Shown here: positions 16,224 through 24,126 of the stretch, in pieces
Layout of the letters: every line of letters begins with the position of its first letter
How positions within the stretch are numbered: the stretch's first letter is position 1
NCBI RefSeq assembly: GCF_002953255.1
Contig: NZ_CP026498.1
Location: 8,932,506 to 8,996,505 of the forward strand
DNA from: Streptomyces sp. CB01881
GTDB lineage: Bacteria > Actinomycetota > Actinomycetes > Streptomycetales > Streptomycetaceae
Direction: 5' to 3'
DNA: 64,000 nucleotides
Position numbers and translations under genes: made by a program
Notes under the pieces: model-generated
Databases searched by the model: none
Told to the model about the DNA's origin: nothing
The model's input: only the letters and a program-made list of their open reading frames with translations

Positions 16224-17213
16224 ATGGGTGGGACGACGGGCGTGACGCAGGGGCAACTGGCGGCTCTGGCGCGGGCGGCGTACGGGGCCGGGCGGCGGCT
16301 CGACGGCGTCGAACGGCTGCGGGGCGGGAGCAAGAAGGGCGTCTACCGGCTCGCGTTCGACGACGGCGGGACGGCGATCGCGTACGTCTGGGGCGACGCC
16401 GAGAACTACTGGCCCGGCGCGGTCGCGGACGACGCCGACCCGCTGGCGCACGCCTCCGGACTCGACCTCTTCGAAGCCGCGCACCGGCGGCTGACGGCCG
16501 TCGGCGTGCGGACACCGCGCCTGCACCTCGCCGACCGGAGCGGGGACCACGTCCCTGCGGACGCCGCGGTGGTCGAGGACGTCCCCGGCGAGAACCTCGA
16601 AACACTCCTCGACCGCGACCCGCGCGCGGCGCAGCCGGTCCTGGCCCGGCTCGGCCACACCCTCGACGTGCTGCGCGGCAACGGCGGCACGGCGGCCTAC
16701 GGCAAGCTCGCGCTGCTCGACAACGGCGGTACGTCACGGGGTGGTTCCTGCGAACAGCTGGTCCACGACCGGGCCCTCGCCGACCTCGCCGAGGCGGCCC
16801 GCCGGGACGCGCGGATCGCCGCCGCCCGCGACCGGCTCGCGGCCCTGCTGCACACCCGGTACGCGGCGGTCCGCCCGCGCACCCGGTACGGGCTGGTGCA
16901 CGGCGAACTCGGGCCCGACCACGTGCTCGTGGACACGGCCGGCGAACCGGTGCTCATCGACATCGAGGGGCTGATGCACTTCGACCCCGAATGGGAGCAC
17001 GCCTTCCTCCGCATCCGCTTCGGCACCCACTACCACCACCTGCACACCGAAGACCTCGACCAACACCGCCTCGCCCTCTACGCGTTGGCGATGCGACTCT
17101 CCCTCGTCGCCGGCCCGCTGCGCCTGCTCGACGGGGACTTCCCGCACCGCGACGCGATGCGGGCGATCGCGGAGTACAACCTGGGGGAGGCGCTGGCGCT
17201 TGTGTTCCCGTAG
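16224..17213 (+). CDS. Aminoglycoside-phosphotransferase-fold protein with altered catalytic loop
   Basis: 329 residues, GGGGGAGAG upstream of ATG. The kinase-like fold is evident: an N-lobe ending in VVEDVPGENLETLLD, then the loop LVHGELGPDHVLVD and the following VLIDIEGLMHFDPEWEHAF. In classical APH/choline-kinase proteins the loop is HxDxxxxN. Here the base Asp is Glu (228) and the Asn is His (233), while the metal-binding IDxE is kept. It may be a weak or non-canonical kinase, or a binding protein. Substrate unknown; no resistance role is claimed. Confidence 0.75.
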   Translation: MGGTTGVTQGQLAALARAAYGAGRRLDGVERLRGGSKKGVYRLAFDDGGTAIAYVWGDAENYWPGAVADDADPLAHASGLDLFEAAHRRLTAVGVRTPRLHLADRSGDHVPADAAVVEDVPGENLETLLDRDPRAAQPVLARLGHTLDVLRGNGGTAAYGKLALLDNGGTSRGGSCEQLVHDRALADLAEAARRDARIAAARDRLAALLHTRYAAVRPRTRYGLVHGELGPDHVLVDTAGEPVLIDIEGLMHFDPEWEHAFLRIRFGTHYHHLHTEDLDQHRLALYALAMRLSLVAGPLRLLDGDFPHRDAMRAIAEYNLGEALALVFP

Positions 17214-17234
17214 GCGGCTGAGATCGGTCCCTGA

Positions 17235-17615
17235 TCAGACCGTGAAGAGGCGGAGCTTGACTCCGATGGAGTCGGCCAGGTGGGTCAGGTCATCCGGGTC
17301 GCTGGTGACCACGGCGGCCTGGTGCTGGACGGCGGTTGCAACGACGATCGCATCGACGACGTCCGACGTTCCCGAGGCGCCGCAGGCGATGCCGGCGGCG
17401 CGGCCGATGCGCTGGTCATCGGGAAGGACATCGCAGCCCTTGAGTACTCGCGAGATCTGGTGCTGAGGTCCACCTCGCCAGGCCTGCGCGAGGACGACCA
17501 CGGGAACGATCGGCCTGATGTGTGCAGCGGTCAGCTCGTCGTGCAGTGCCAGGAAGTCGGGGTTACGGCGCTCGGCGGCCAGGAGCGCGCCGGTGTCGTA
17601 GACGATGGTGCGCAC
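17235..17615 (-). CDS. vapC: VapC-type PIN-domain toxin
   Basis: 126 residues from GTG 17615. The PIN-domain acidic residues are visible: D7 (VYDTGALLAAERR), an acidic residue in the first helix, DVVDAIVVATA (D about 89) and SDPDDL near the end. Known activity: Mg2+-dependent ribonuclease, inhibited by its antitoxin. Its GTG overlaps the antitoxin stop by one nt (TAGTG), giving tight translational coupling. A complete, probably functional module. Confidence 0.85.
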   Translation of the reverse strand: MRTIVYDTGALLAAERRNPDFLALHDELTAAHIRPIVPVVVLAQAWRGGPQHQISRVLKGCDVLPDDQRIGRAAGIACGASGTSDVVDAIVVATAVQHQAAVVTSDPDDLTHLADSIGVKLRLFTV

Positions 17616-17902
17616 TACCCGACCGCCGACCAGGGCTCGTCGTCCAGGAGCCCGGCCTCCAGGAGGAACTGGCGGGCCCGCTGTCGTGACTCCTGGGGCA
17701 GCTTGCCGTGCTCGCTCTCGTACTCCGCAACGAGCTCACGCGCGGCGGCGCGACCCTGTGCGTGAAGAGCGGCGACCTGAGCCTTCTCGACGGCGGCCTC
17801 CGCCAGCCAGGCGGACACCGGCTTGCCCTCTTCGGCCGCTGCTGCCTTGATCGTCTCCTCGACCTCCGGCGGAACCGAGATCGACAGTTTCCGTGCGGTC
17901 AT
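17615..17902 (-). CDS. vapB: VapB-like ribbon-helix-helix antitoxin
   Basis: 95 residues from ATG 17902 (MTARKLSISVPPEVEETIK is a typical RHH strand and helix), with the toxin-binding, charged C-terminal half after it. A 6-codon longer start at ATG 17920 abuts the operator and could be read leaderless; GGAGG is only one nt from ATG 17902, so the choice is uncertain. Role: neutralises VapC and represses the operon. A perfect palindrome sits at 17921-17940. Confidence 0.8.
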   Translation of the reverse strand: MTARKLSISVPPEVEETIKAAAAEEGKPVSAWLAEAAVEKAQVAALHAQGRAAARELVAEYESEHGKLPQESRQRARQFLLEAGLLDDEPWSAVG

Positions 17903-17920
17903 GCCTCCACGGTAGCGCAT

Positions 17921-17940
17921 GGTAGGAAGTCGTTCCTACC
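17921..17940. promoter_or_regulatory. VapBC autoregulatory operator
   Basis: GGTAGGAAGTCGTTCCTACC: two perfect 8-bp arms around 4 nt, immediately upstream of vapB and overlapping where its promoter must be. RHH antitoxins bind such sites as dimers of dimers. Confidence 0.75.
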
Positions 17941-17967
17941 GTTTTACGTGACGTGGGTGGTGGCTTG

Positions 17968-19830
17968 TCAATCGCTCTCCCGGGGGATCTGCTGCTGCCA
18001 GTCGCGGGTGAAGACGACGTCGCCGGCTTCGAGGGCGGTCAGCCGGGTGTGGGCGAGGAAGTGGGTGGGGGTGCAGCGGAGTTCGGTGCGGGTCTGGAGG
18101 GTGATGTCCCAGCCGATGGCGGGGCGTTCGAGGCGGACGGTGCGGTCGGTGCGGGCCTGGGCGCTGGTGGGGGTGGCGGTGAGGATGCGGTAGGCGGTGA
18201 CGGTGTGCTCGTCACGGACCAGGCCGTCGGGGTGGGTGCGGGTGCCGTCGGCGGCGGGGGAGAGCTCGGTGCGCCACTCGTGGCGGGCGATGTCGTGGAT
18301 GGTGAGGCGCTCGGGGCGGGCGGTGAGGGGCTCGGTGGTGTGGACGGGGGGCGGGAACGGGAGGGTGGGGGAGGCGAAGGTGACGGGGGCGGCGCCGGAG
18401 TCGGCGGCGAGGTGGCGGACCGGGAGCGTCAGCGTGCTGTGCGACGGGTCGAGGCCGAAGCCGGCGGGGTCGGGGTCGGGCCAGAGCCACGGCCAGTAGG
18501 CGGAGGAGAGGGCGAGCCTCAGCCGGTGGCCGGGCGGGACGGTGGTGCCGGCGGCGGCGAGCTCCACGGTGGCGTCCGGCTCCGACGGGGAGGTGACGAG
18601 GGCGCCGCGGGTGAGCAGGACGGAGGTGCCGTCGGGGGCGACGTCGCAGAGGCGGGCGACGACCAGGCCGGGGGCGGGCGAGGGGCGCAGGCGCAGCCGC
18701 AGGGACGGCGTGCCGAGGAGTTCGAGCGGCTCGGGCAGGGGCTGGGAGTCGAAGCAGACGGAGCGCCCGTCCTCCTCCCGCTGGTCGGGCGGCTGGTCGG
18801 CGGGCCGGCCGGCCGGGACGTAGGCGCCGGCGTTGAGCCCGGTGTGCTGGGGGGAGCGGACCTGGACGTGGCGGTCGTCCGAGGCGGTGCCGGCGGTGCG
18901 CAGCGGGCCGTCGAGGCCGTAGTGGATGTCGCGGACGTCGGGGGAGGGCCAGGCCTCCTCGCCGGTCCAGCGGGTGCTGATCCAGCTGCGCAGGACGGGG
19001 GTCTTGAGGGCGCCGGCGTCGATGTCCCGGAGCCAGTGGTCCCACCAGCGGAGGGTCTCGGGGAGGATCTCGTCGGGCAGGCCGTGCGGCCAGGGCCCGA
19101 GGACGGCACGGACCGGGACGGCCCCGGAGGCGAGCAGGCGCAGCAGCAGCGCGCAGGACGGATCGCCCCAGCCGGCGACGGCGAGGGTGGGAACGGCGGC
19201 GGTGGCGGGCGGGTCGTCGGGCGGGGCGTCGGCGAGCCAGCCGGGGAAGGGCGGTTCCAGGGAGGCGAGCCGCTCCTGCCACCGGGGCCGCCAGTCGTCG
19301 CCGAGGTACTGCGGGTCCGGCGGGCGGGCCGCGTCGGCGAGGTGGGCGGTGGCGCGGGCGTGCAGGTCGGCGGCGGGGACGGCGCCGCCGGGGCGCAGGC
19401 CGGTCTCGGGGCAGGCGGCGACCACGGCGTGGACGGCGTCGGGGGCGTGGGCGGCGAGCCGCAGGGCGGTGGCGCCGGCGGGGCCGGTGCCGAGCAGGCC
19501 GATCCGGCCGCTGCACCAGGGGCGGCCGGCGAGCCAGGCGAGGACGGCGGCCCCGTCCGGGAGGTCGGTGGCGTCGCCGGGGGTGCCGCCGGAGTTGCCG
19601 TGGCCGCGCCGGTCGACCCGGGCGGAGGCGTAGCCGTGCCCGGCGTACCAGGGGTGGCGGCGCGCGTCGTCGGAGGCGGTCCAGTCGGTGAGGCGTCCGG
19701 CGGAGTACTCCAGTAGGGCGGGGACGGGGTCGTCGGTCACCGGGCGCCAGAGGCGGGCGTACAGCCCGGTGCCGTCGGGCAGCGGGACGCGCAGGTCCTC
19801 GCGGATGGTGCGGTAGGGGTACGAGGGCAT
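17968..19830 (-). CDS. CocE/NonD-family alpha/beta hydrolase homologue lacking the nucleophile Ser
   Basis: 620 residues from ATG 19830 (GGGAG seven nt upstream). The alpha/beta-hydrolase domain (1-330) contains DRRGHGNSGG, and ends with the family pattern ...GPWPHG...ETLRWWDHWLRDID. The C-terminal jelly-roll (about 360-615) has the PASTLRLRLRP-like and LVTSPS strands of the X-Pro dipeptidyl-peptidase C-terminal domain. In place of the G-x-S-x-G elbow it has GTGPAG (residues 114-119), with Gly where Ser attacks. The frame is intact, so the protein is made but is unlikely to be a serine esterase or peptidase in the usual way. Single gene. Confidence 0.8.
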   Translation of the reverse strand: MPSYPYRTIREDLRVPLPDGTGLYARLWRPVTDDPVPALLEYSAGRLTDWTASDDARRHPWYAGHGYASARVDRRGHGNSGGTPGDATDLPDGAAVLAWLAGRPWCSGRIGLLGTGPAGATALRLAAHAPDAVHAVVAACPETGLRPGGAVPAADLHARATAHLADAARPPDPQYLGDDWRPRWQERLASLEPPFPGWLADAPPDDPPATAAVPTLAVAGWGDPSCALLLRLLASGAVPVRAVLGPWPHGLPDEILPETLRWWDHWLRDIDAGALKTPVLRSWISTRWTGEEAWPSPDVRDIHYGLDGPLRTAGTASDDRHVQVRSPQHTGLNAGAYVPAGRPADQPPDQREEDGRSVCFDSQPLPEPLELLGTPSLRLRLRPSPAPGLVVARLCDVAPDGTSVLLTRGALVTSPSEPDATVELAAAGTTVPPGHRLRLALSSAYWPWLWPDPDPAGFGLDPSHSTLTLPVRHLAADSGAAPVTFASPTLPFPPPVHTTEPLTARPERLTIHDIARHEWRTELSPAADGTRTHPDGLVRDEHTVTAYRILTATPTSAQARTDRTVRLERPAIGWDITLQTRTELRCTPTHFLAHTRLTALEAGDVVFTRDWQQQIPRESD

Positions 19831-20002
19831 GGCCGCTCCCATCGGGTCCCGGGAGTCCCGGGTCGGCGGGGAGCCCGGCTGGGGCGGGTCCCCGCTCGGC
19901 GGGCCACGGTGCGGGGCGGGCCGGGTGGGCCCGCCCGCGCCGCAGGCGTCAGCATTCCGACCCTAGGGGAGGATGCCGCCGATTTCCTGGTGAGCCGGAG
20001 CG

Positions 20003-20030
20003 GGCCCGGGCGTCACGCCCGGCCGGGCCC
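20003..20030 (-). terminator. Hairpin downstream of secreted gene
   Basis: GC-only inverted repeat around 20005-20023 (CCGGGCGTCACGCCCGG type) within the 19843-20105 gap; the rest of that gap is GC-rich direct repeats with no gene seen. Confidence 0.5.
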
Positions 20031-20105
20031 CGGAGCCCGGCCCAGGCGAGGCCCGGCGACCGGGCCCCGCCGAGGCCCGGTGCCGTGCTCTGACGGGCCC
20101 CGGTG

Positions 20106-21071
20106 TCACGCCTTGCTGAGCCAGGAGGTGGCGTTGAGCGCGAGGGCGGCGTCGGTGCCGGCCGGGTCGTTCCAGCCGTTGTAGAGGGTGTTGCCCGACT
20201 GTCCGGTGCCGTCGTCGGCGGGGGAGCTGTCGCCCCAGATCGCGACGCGGCCGGAGCCGTAGCCGCTGGTGACGAAGAAGGCGCCGGTGTTGCCGCTGTA
20301 GCCGGTGCGGTAGAGCAGGCCCTTGACCGACGGGTTGTCGGCCGGCTTGAGGGTGAACGTGGTGCCGGCGCGCAGGATGGAGCCGGTGACGGTGCCGAAG
20401 GGGCCGTGCAGCACCGGGTCGGCGGCGTCGTTGACCGCGCGCGGGTTGTCGGTGGAGATGTTGAGCAGGTCGACCGAGAAGCCGAAGGGGTCGTTGTTGT
20501 TCACCCCGTTGTTGGTGAGCAGGTCGTTGATGATCTTGGGGGAGTCCCAGCCGTCGTTGTTGCGGTCGCTCTGGTTGTGGTCGGAGATCAGGAAGAGCCC
20601 GCCGCCGTTCTGGACGAAGCGCATCAGGGCGGACTTCTCGGCCGTGCTGAACCGGATGTTCGGCTCGGGGATCACGAAGGTGTCGAAGTTGGCGAGGTCC
20701 AGCGCGGCGCCGGTGCCGTAGCTGATGGTGTTGCCGGCCGGGAGGGTCTTGAGGCTGTACTGGCCGGTCTTCTGGAGGGCGACGCCCCACGCGGAGAGGG
20801 CGCCGGTCCAGCTCTTCTCGGTGGTGGGGTTGGCGTTCTGGGCCAGCGGGTCGGGCTGGGCGGTGGAGATGATCCAGTCGGCGTTGCCGGCGGTCTCGCC
20901 CTTGCTGTTGTCGAACAGCACGCGGTGGGGGGTCGCGCTGACGGCGGTGGCGGCGGTGGCCGGGGCGGTCGCGGCCGAGGGGGTGGCCGAGGCGGTGGGG
21001 GCGAGGCTGGTGAGGCCCGCCGCGAGGAGAGTCGAGGCGGCCAGGGCAGCGGCCGTTCGAATGCGGATCAT
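20106..21071 (-). CDS. Secreted protein with a glutamine-amidotransferase-like (GATase1) fold
   Basis: 321 residues from ATG 21071 (GGAGG 9 nt upstream), with a Sec signal peptide of about 30 residues ending in Ala-rich sequence. The mature part has a Rossmann-like pattern: LDLANFDTFVIPEPNIRFSTAEKSALMRFVQNGGGLFLISDH, then FVTSGYGSGRVAIWGDSSPADDGTG. This resembles the DUF4350/ThuA/GATase1-like group, which often lacks the amidotransferase Cys. Likely an extracellular hydrolase or binding protein; activity not assignable. Two TCTACGCGCG sites 21 nt apart lie 40-76 nt upstream. Confidence 0.6.
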   Translation of the reverse strand: MIRIRTAAALAASTLLAAGLTSLAPTASATPSAATAPATAATAVSATPHRVLFDNSKGETAGNADWIISTAQPDPLAQNANPTTEKSWTGALSAWGVALQKTGQYSLKTLPAGNTISYGTGAALDLANFDTFVIPEPNIRFSTAEKSALMRFVQNGGGLFLISDHNQSDRNNDGWDSPKIINDLLTNNGVNNNDPFGFSVDLLNISTDNPRAVNDAADPVLHGPFGTVTGSILRAGTTFTLKPADNPSVKGLLYRTGYSGNTGAFFVTSGYGSGRVAIWGDSSPADDGTGQSGNTLYNGWNDPAGTDAALALNATSWLSKA

Positions 21072-21110
21072 TTGCCGTTCCTCCGTGGGGAGTTGAGGTG
21101 TCGGCGCCCG

Positions 21111-21147
21111 AGTATTCGCGCGTAGAACCTGAGTATCCGCGCGTAGA
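21111..21147 (-). promoter_or_regulatory. Tandem TCTACGCGCG-NATACT sites
   Basis: On the minus strand TCTACGCGCGAATACT (21126-21111) and TCTACGCGCGGATACT (21147-21132) repeat at a 21-nt period, two helical turns, just upstream of the secreted-protein gene. A related site is at 24986-24998. Confidence 0.6.
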
Positions 21148-21273
21148 CGCGCAGGTGAAAGGTTTCGGAGGTTACGGGTGTTTGTACGGTGCATGACGAT
21201 CTTCGGGAGGGCGTACGCGCTTCCGGAACGCACCCCTTCGCGCTCCCGTGCACCGCTCGCCCCCATCCCGTAG

Positions 21274-21290
21274 TTGCGCATGACTTGCAA
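21274..21290. promoter_or_regulatory. Nur-type nickel-response box
   Basis: TTGCGC-N5-TTGCAA, spacing exactly 5, matches the Streptomyces Nur (nickel Fur-family repressor) consensus tTGCaa-N5-ttGCAA at 10 of 12 positions. It lies 62 nt before the start of a nickel/cobalt transporter gene, as expected for repression in nickel excess. Confidence 0.7.
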
Positions 21291-21351
21291 GTACTTCCCC
21301 ATCAGGGGAAAGATGGCCCGGCTCCGCATGTACCGCCGAAAGGACGACACG

Positions 21352-22473
21352 ATGTCCAGCCCCGCCGCAGGTGCCACCGCCGTCAGATGGCGCGACCGGC
21401 TCACCCGCGAGGAGTGGATCCGCCTGGCCGGCATGGGCGGCTTCATCCTCGCCCTGCACGTGATCGGCTGGGTCACGCTGCTCGCGGTCATCGCGCCCGA
21501 GCACTACGACGTCGGCGGGCAGGTGTTCGGCGCCGGCATGGGCCTCACCGCCTACACCCTCGGTATGCGGCACGCCTTCGACGCGGACCACATCGCGGCC
21601 ATCGACAACACCACCCGCAAGCTGATGGGCCAGGGCAAGCGGCCGCTCTCGGTCGGCTTCTGGTTCTCGCTGGGCCACTCGTCGATCGTCTTCGGCCTCT
21701 GCGCGCTGCTGGCCTTCGGGATCAAGTCGCTCGCCGGGCAGGTCGAGGCGGACGACTCCACCCTGCACGAGGCCACCGGCCTGATCGGCGTCACCGTCTC
21801 CGGGACGTTCCTGCTGCTGCTCGGTCTGATCAACCTGGGCGCCTTCAACGGCATCCTCAAGGTGTTCCGCAAGATGCGGGAGGGCGAGTACGACGAGGCC
21901 GAGCTGGAGGCGCAGCTGGAGCGGCGCGGCTTCATGAACCGCATCCTGGGCCGGGTGACCAGGGCCGTCACCAAGCCGTGGCACATGTACCCGGTCGGCC
22001 TGCTCTTCGGCCTCGGCTTCGACACCGCGACCGAGGTCTCGCTGCTGGTCCTGGCCGGCGGCGCGGCGGCCTTCCAGCTCCCCTGGTACGCGCTGCTGGT
22101 GCTGCCGGTCCTGTTCGCGGCCGGCATGAGCCTGCTGGACACCATCGACGGCTCGTTCATGAACTTCGCCTACGAGTGGGCGTTCTCCAAGCCGGTCCGG
22201 AAGATCTACTACAACCTGACCGTGACCGGCCTCTCGGTGCTGGTCGCGCTGGTCATCGGCTCGATCGAGCTGATCGGGCTGCTGGGCGAGAAGCTGGACA
22301 TCACCAGCGGGCCGGTCGCCTGGGTCGGCGGGCTGGACCTCAACCTCGTCGGGTACGCCATCGTGGCCCTGTTCGTGCTGACCTGGGCGGCCGCGATCGC
22401 GTACTGGAAGTTCGGCAGGGTCGAGGAGAAGTGGTCGGCGGGGCTGGCCGCGGCGGCCACCGACGCCGAGTAG
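21352..22473 (+). CDS. NiCoT-family high-affinity nickel/cobalt transporter
   Basis: 373 residues from ATG 21352 with AAAGGA upstream. A TTG at 21274 would put the operator inside the gene and is rejected. About eight hydrophobic segments. The signature RHAFDADHIAAIDNTTRK in helix II contains the HX4DH metal-selectivity motif, and the second family motif LGFDTATE is at about residue 221. Transports Ni2+ (or Co2+) across the cytoplasmic membrane for metalloenzymes such as urease or Ni-SOD. Regulated, by inference, by Nur. Divergent from the secreted protein gene. Confidence 0.9.
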   Translation: MSSPAAGATAVRWRDRLTREEWIRLAGMGGFILALHVIGWVTLLAVIAPEHYDVGGQVFGAGMGLTAYTLGMRHAFDADHIAAIDNTTRKLMGQGKRPLSVGFWFSLGHSSIVFGLCALLAFGIKSLAGQVEADDSTLHEATGLIGVTVSGTFLLLLGLINLGAFNGILKVFRKMREGEYDEAELEAQLERRGFMNRILGRVTRAVTKPWHMYPVGLLFGLGFDTATEVSLLVLAGGAAAFQLPWYALLVLPVLFAAGMSLLDTIDGSFMNFAYEWAFSKPVRKIYYNLTVTGLSVLVALVIGSIELIGLLGEKLDITSGPVAWVGGLDLNLVGYAIVALFVLTWAAAIAYWKFGRVEEKWSAGLAAAATDAE

Positions 22474-22501
22474 CCGCCCGCCCGCCCGTCCACGACGCGG
22501 A

Positions 22502-22547
22502 CGAGGGCCCGCCGGCTCCGGGAGACCCCGGGGGCGGCGGGCCCTCG
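22502..22547. terminator. Bidirectional terminator
   Basis: Perfect 13-bp arms CGAGGGCCCGCCG/CGGCGGGCCCTCG between convergent nickel transporter and regulator genes. Confidence 0.8.
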
Positions 22548-22593
22548 CCGTACCGGTGGCCCCGGGCCCGGTCGCCCCGGGCCCGGTGCCCGT

Positions 22594-23580
22594 CTACAGC
22601 CAGCCGCGCTGGGCCGCCTTGAGGCCCGCCTCGAAGCGGCTGGCGGCGTCGAGGCGCTCCATCAGGGCGGACATCTGGCGGCGTACGGTGCGCACCGAGA
22701 TCCCGAGCCGCTTGCCGGCGGCCTCGTCGGTCAGGCCCGTCCCGAGCAGCCGGAGCAGGTCGCGCTCGGCCGGGGTGAGGCCGGTGTCGTGATGGGTGGG
22801 CTGGTCGGCGCCGAGCGGCACGGCGGTGGACCAGGCCTGTTCGAACAGGGCGACGAGGGAGGCGACCAGCCCGGGCTCGCTGGTGCAGAGGGCCCCGCGC
22901 CTGGTCTGCGTCGGGTCGATCGGGACCACGGCGGTGTGCCGGTCGAACACCAGCAGCCGGGGCGGCAGCAGCGGCGCCGTCCGCACCTGACCGCCGAGCC
23001 CGGTGAGCCACTGGGCGTACGCGTGGGTGGCCTGGTCGTTGCGGGCGCTGTCCTGGTAGAGCGTCCGCATGGCGACGCCGCGCTCCAGCGCGGCCCGGTC
23101 GAGCGGGCGGGCGGCGTCCATGCTGGCCCGGGACTGCGCCCCGCCCGAGATCGCGGCGAGGAACTCCTCCCGCAGGTCGCGCGCCAGCATTTCGAGCTTG
23201 GCCTGGATCGCGTCCATGCCGACCAGGCGCTCGGTGGCGTCCGAGGCGGTGTTGGGCACCAGGTCGGCGTAGGCGGCGACGGCCTGGGCGACGGCGGCCT
23301 TGCTGGCGGCCAGCTCCTGCTGGCGGCGGGCGAGGTCGTCCTCCTGGCGGCGGATCACGGCCTCCAGGCCCACGGCCGGGCTGACCGGGCGCAGCGCGCC
23401 GGAGACCTCCTGGGAGGGGCGCAGCAGCGTCAGGTCCGCGAGTTGGTCGAGGGCCTCCCTGACGGCGGTCTCGGAGAGGCCGAACCGGCGGCACAGGTCG
23501 GTGACCCGGCACCCGGGCTCGGCCAGCAGGGCCGCGTACACGGCTTCCGCGGTTGGGCCAAGTCCCAGCGCTTCGAGCAC
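22594..23580 (-). CDS. TrmB-like/LuxR-type transcriptional regulator
   Basis: 328 residues from GTG 23580 (GGGGGG six nt upstream). N-terminal winged helix (VTDLCRRFGLSETAVREALDQL, about 28-50) of TrmB type, a coiled-coil-like helix (DDLARRQQELAASKAAVAQAV), a middle ligand-like domain, and a C-terminal LuxR HTH (LTPAERDLLRLLGTGLTDEAAGKRLGISVRTVRRQMSALMERL). No phosphorylatable receiver domain. This architecture is common in streptomycetes and often lies by small secreted peptides; here one is divergently encoded at 23898. Probably controls that locus or itself. Confidence 0.8.
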   Translation of the reverse strand: MLEALGLGPTAEAVYAALLAEPGCRVTDLCRRFGLSETAVREALDQLADLTLLRPSQEVSGALRPVSPAVGLEAVIRRQEDDLARRQQELAASKAAVAQAVAAYADLVPNTASDATERLVGMDAIQAKLEMLARDLREEFLAAISGGAQSRASMDAARPLDRAALERGVAMRTLYQDSARNDQATHAYAQWLTGLGGQVRTAPLLPPRLLVFDRHTAVVPIDPTQTRRGALCTSEPGLVASLVALFEQAWSTAVPLGADQPTHHDTGLTPAERDLLRLLGTGLTDEAAGKRLGISVRTVRRQMSALMERLDAASRFEAGLKAAQRGWL

Positions 23581-23897
23581 GATTCCCCCCGGTCCCGACG
23601 GTGCGCGCGGCCCTCTGTAAGGGCCGCATGTGCGATTCTCACAGTTCGTACATGTGTGTGCAAGGTGATCTGACGATGCGCCCGGGGGGCGGCGGGGGCG
23701 GCAGGGGCGGGTGGGGTGGCGCCATGCTGCCAGGCCTGATGATGCCTCAGGGAGGGGCTTCCGGAGCACCGGTCCGGGCTTGCAGGATGTGAGTCACCGA
23801 GTCGCGGGGCGCAGAGCCCCGGGTCCGGTGGACGGCGGGGACGAAGCCGCCGTCCGTCCGAAGTACCGACCGACCAGCAACCAGGGGGTTGTTCTCC
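23581..23897. promoter_or_regulatory. Divergent promoter region with G-quadruplex-type tract
   Basis: No convincing gene. At 23684-23716 the plus strand has five runs of 3-6 G separated by 1-5 nt, fitting the G3+N1-7 quadruplex pattern. It lies between the regulator start and the small peptide gene. Confidence 0.5.
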
Positions 23898-24089
23898 ATG
23901 CGGATTACCGCTCGCGTCTCCGGTGTCCTCGCGACTGCGGCAGTGGTGGCCACGTTCGCTCTGCCTGCCGTCGCCGCCTCCGCCTCCGCCGCCCCCGCCG
24001 CCGCACCGACCACCGTGGCGGGCGTGTCCGCGGCGAGCGACCCCGGCCTGGGCGACCCGGGCAGCATCAGCTGGGACGACAAGAAGTGA
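23898..24089 (+). CDS. Tiny secreted peptide
   Basis: 63 residues from ATG 23898 (AGGGGG about 9 nt upstream). A classic Sec signal (MRITARVSG... ALPAVAASASA) leaves a mature peptide of about 30 residues ending DPGLGDPGSISWDDKK: acidic, Gly/Pro rich, without Cys. No enzyme of a RiPP pathway is adjacent. It may be an extracellular signal or a wall-associated peptide, and the divergent TrmB/LuxR-like regulator is the natural candidate controller. Confidence 0.6.
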   Translation: MRITARVSGVLATAAVVATFALPAVAASASAAPAAAPTTVAGVSAASDPGLGDPGSISWDDKK

Positions 24090-24126
24090 CCGCCGCGGGC
24101 GGCACCGGCAGTCTGAACCGAGCCCG

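Noticed and set aside
23898..24089. Tiny secreted peptide as a lasso or lanthipeptide precursor
   Set aside because: It has a Sec signal, no Cys in the mature part, and no modification enzyme nearby.
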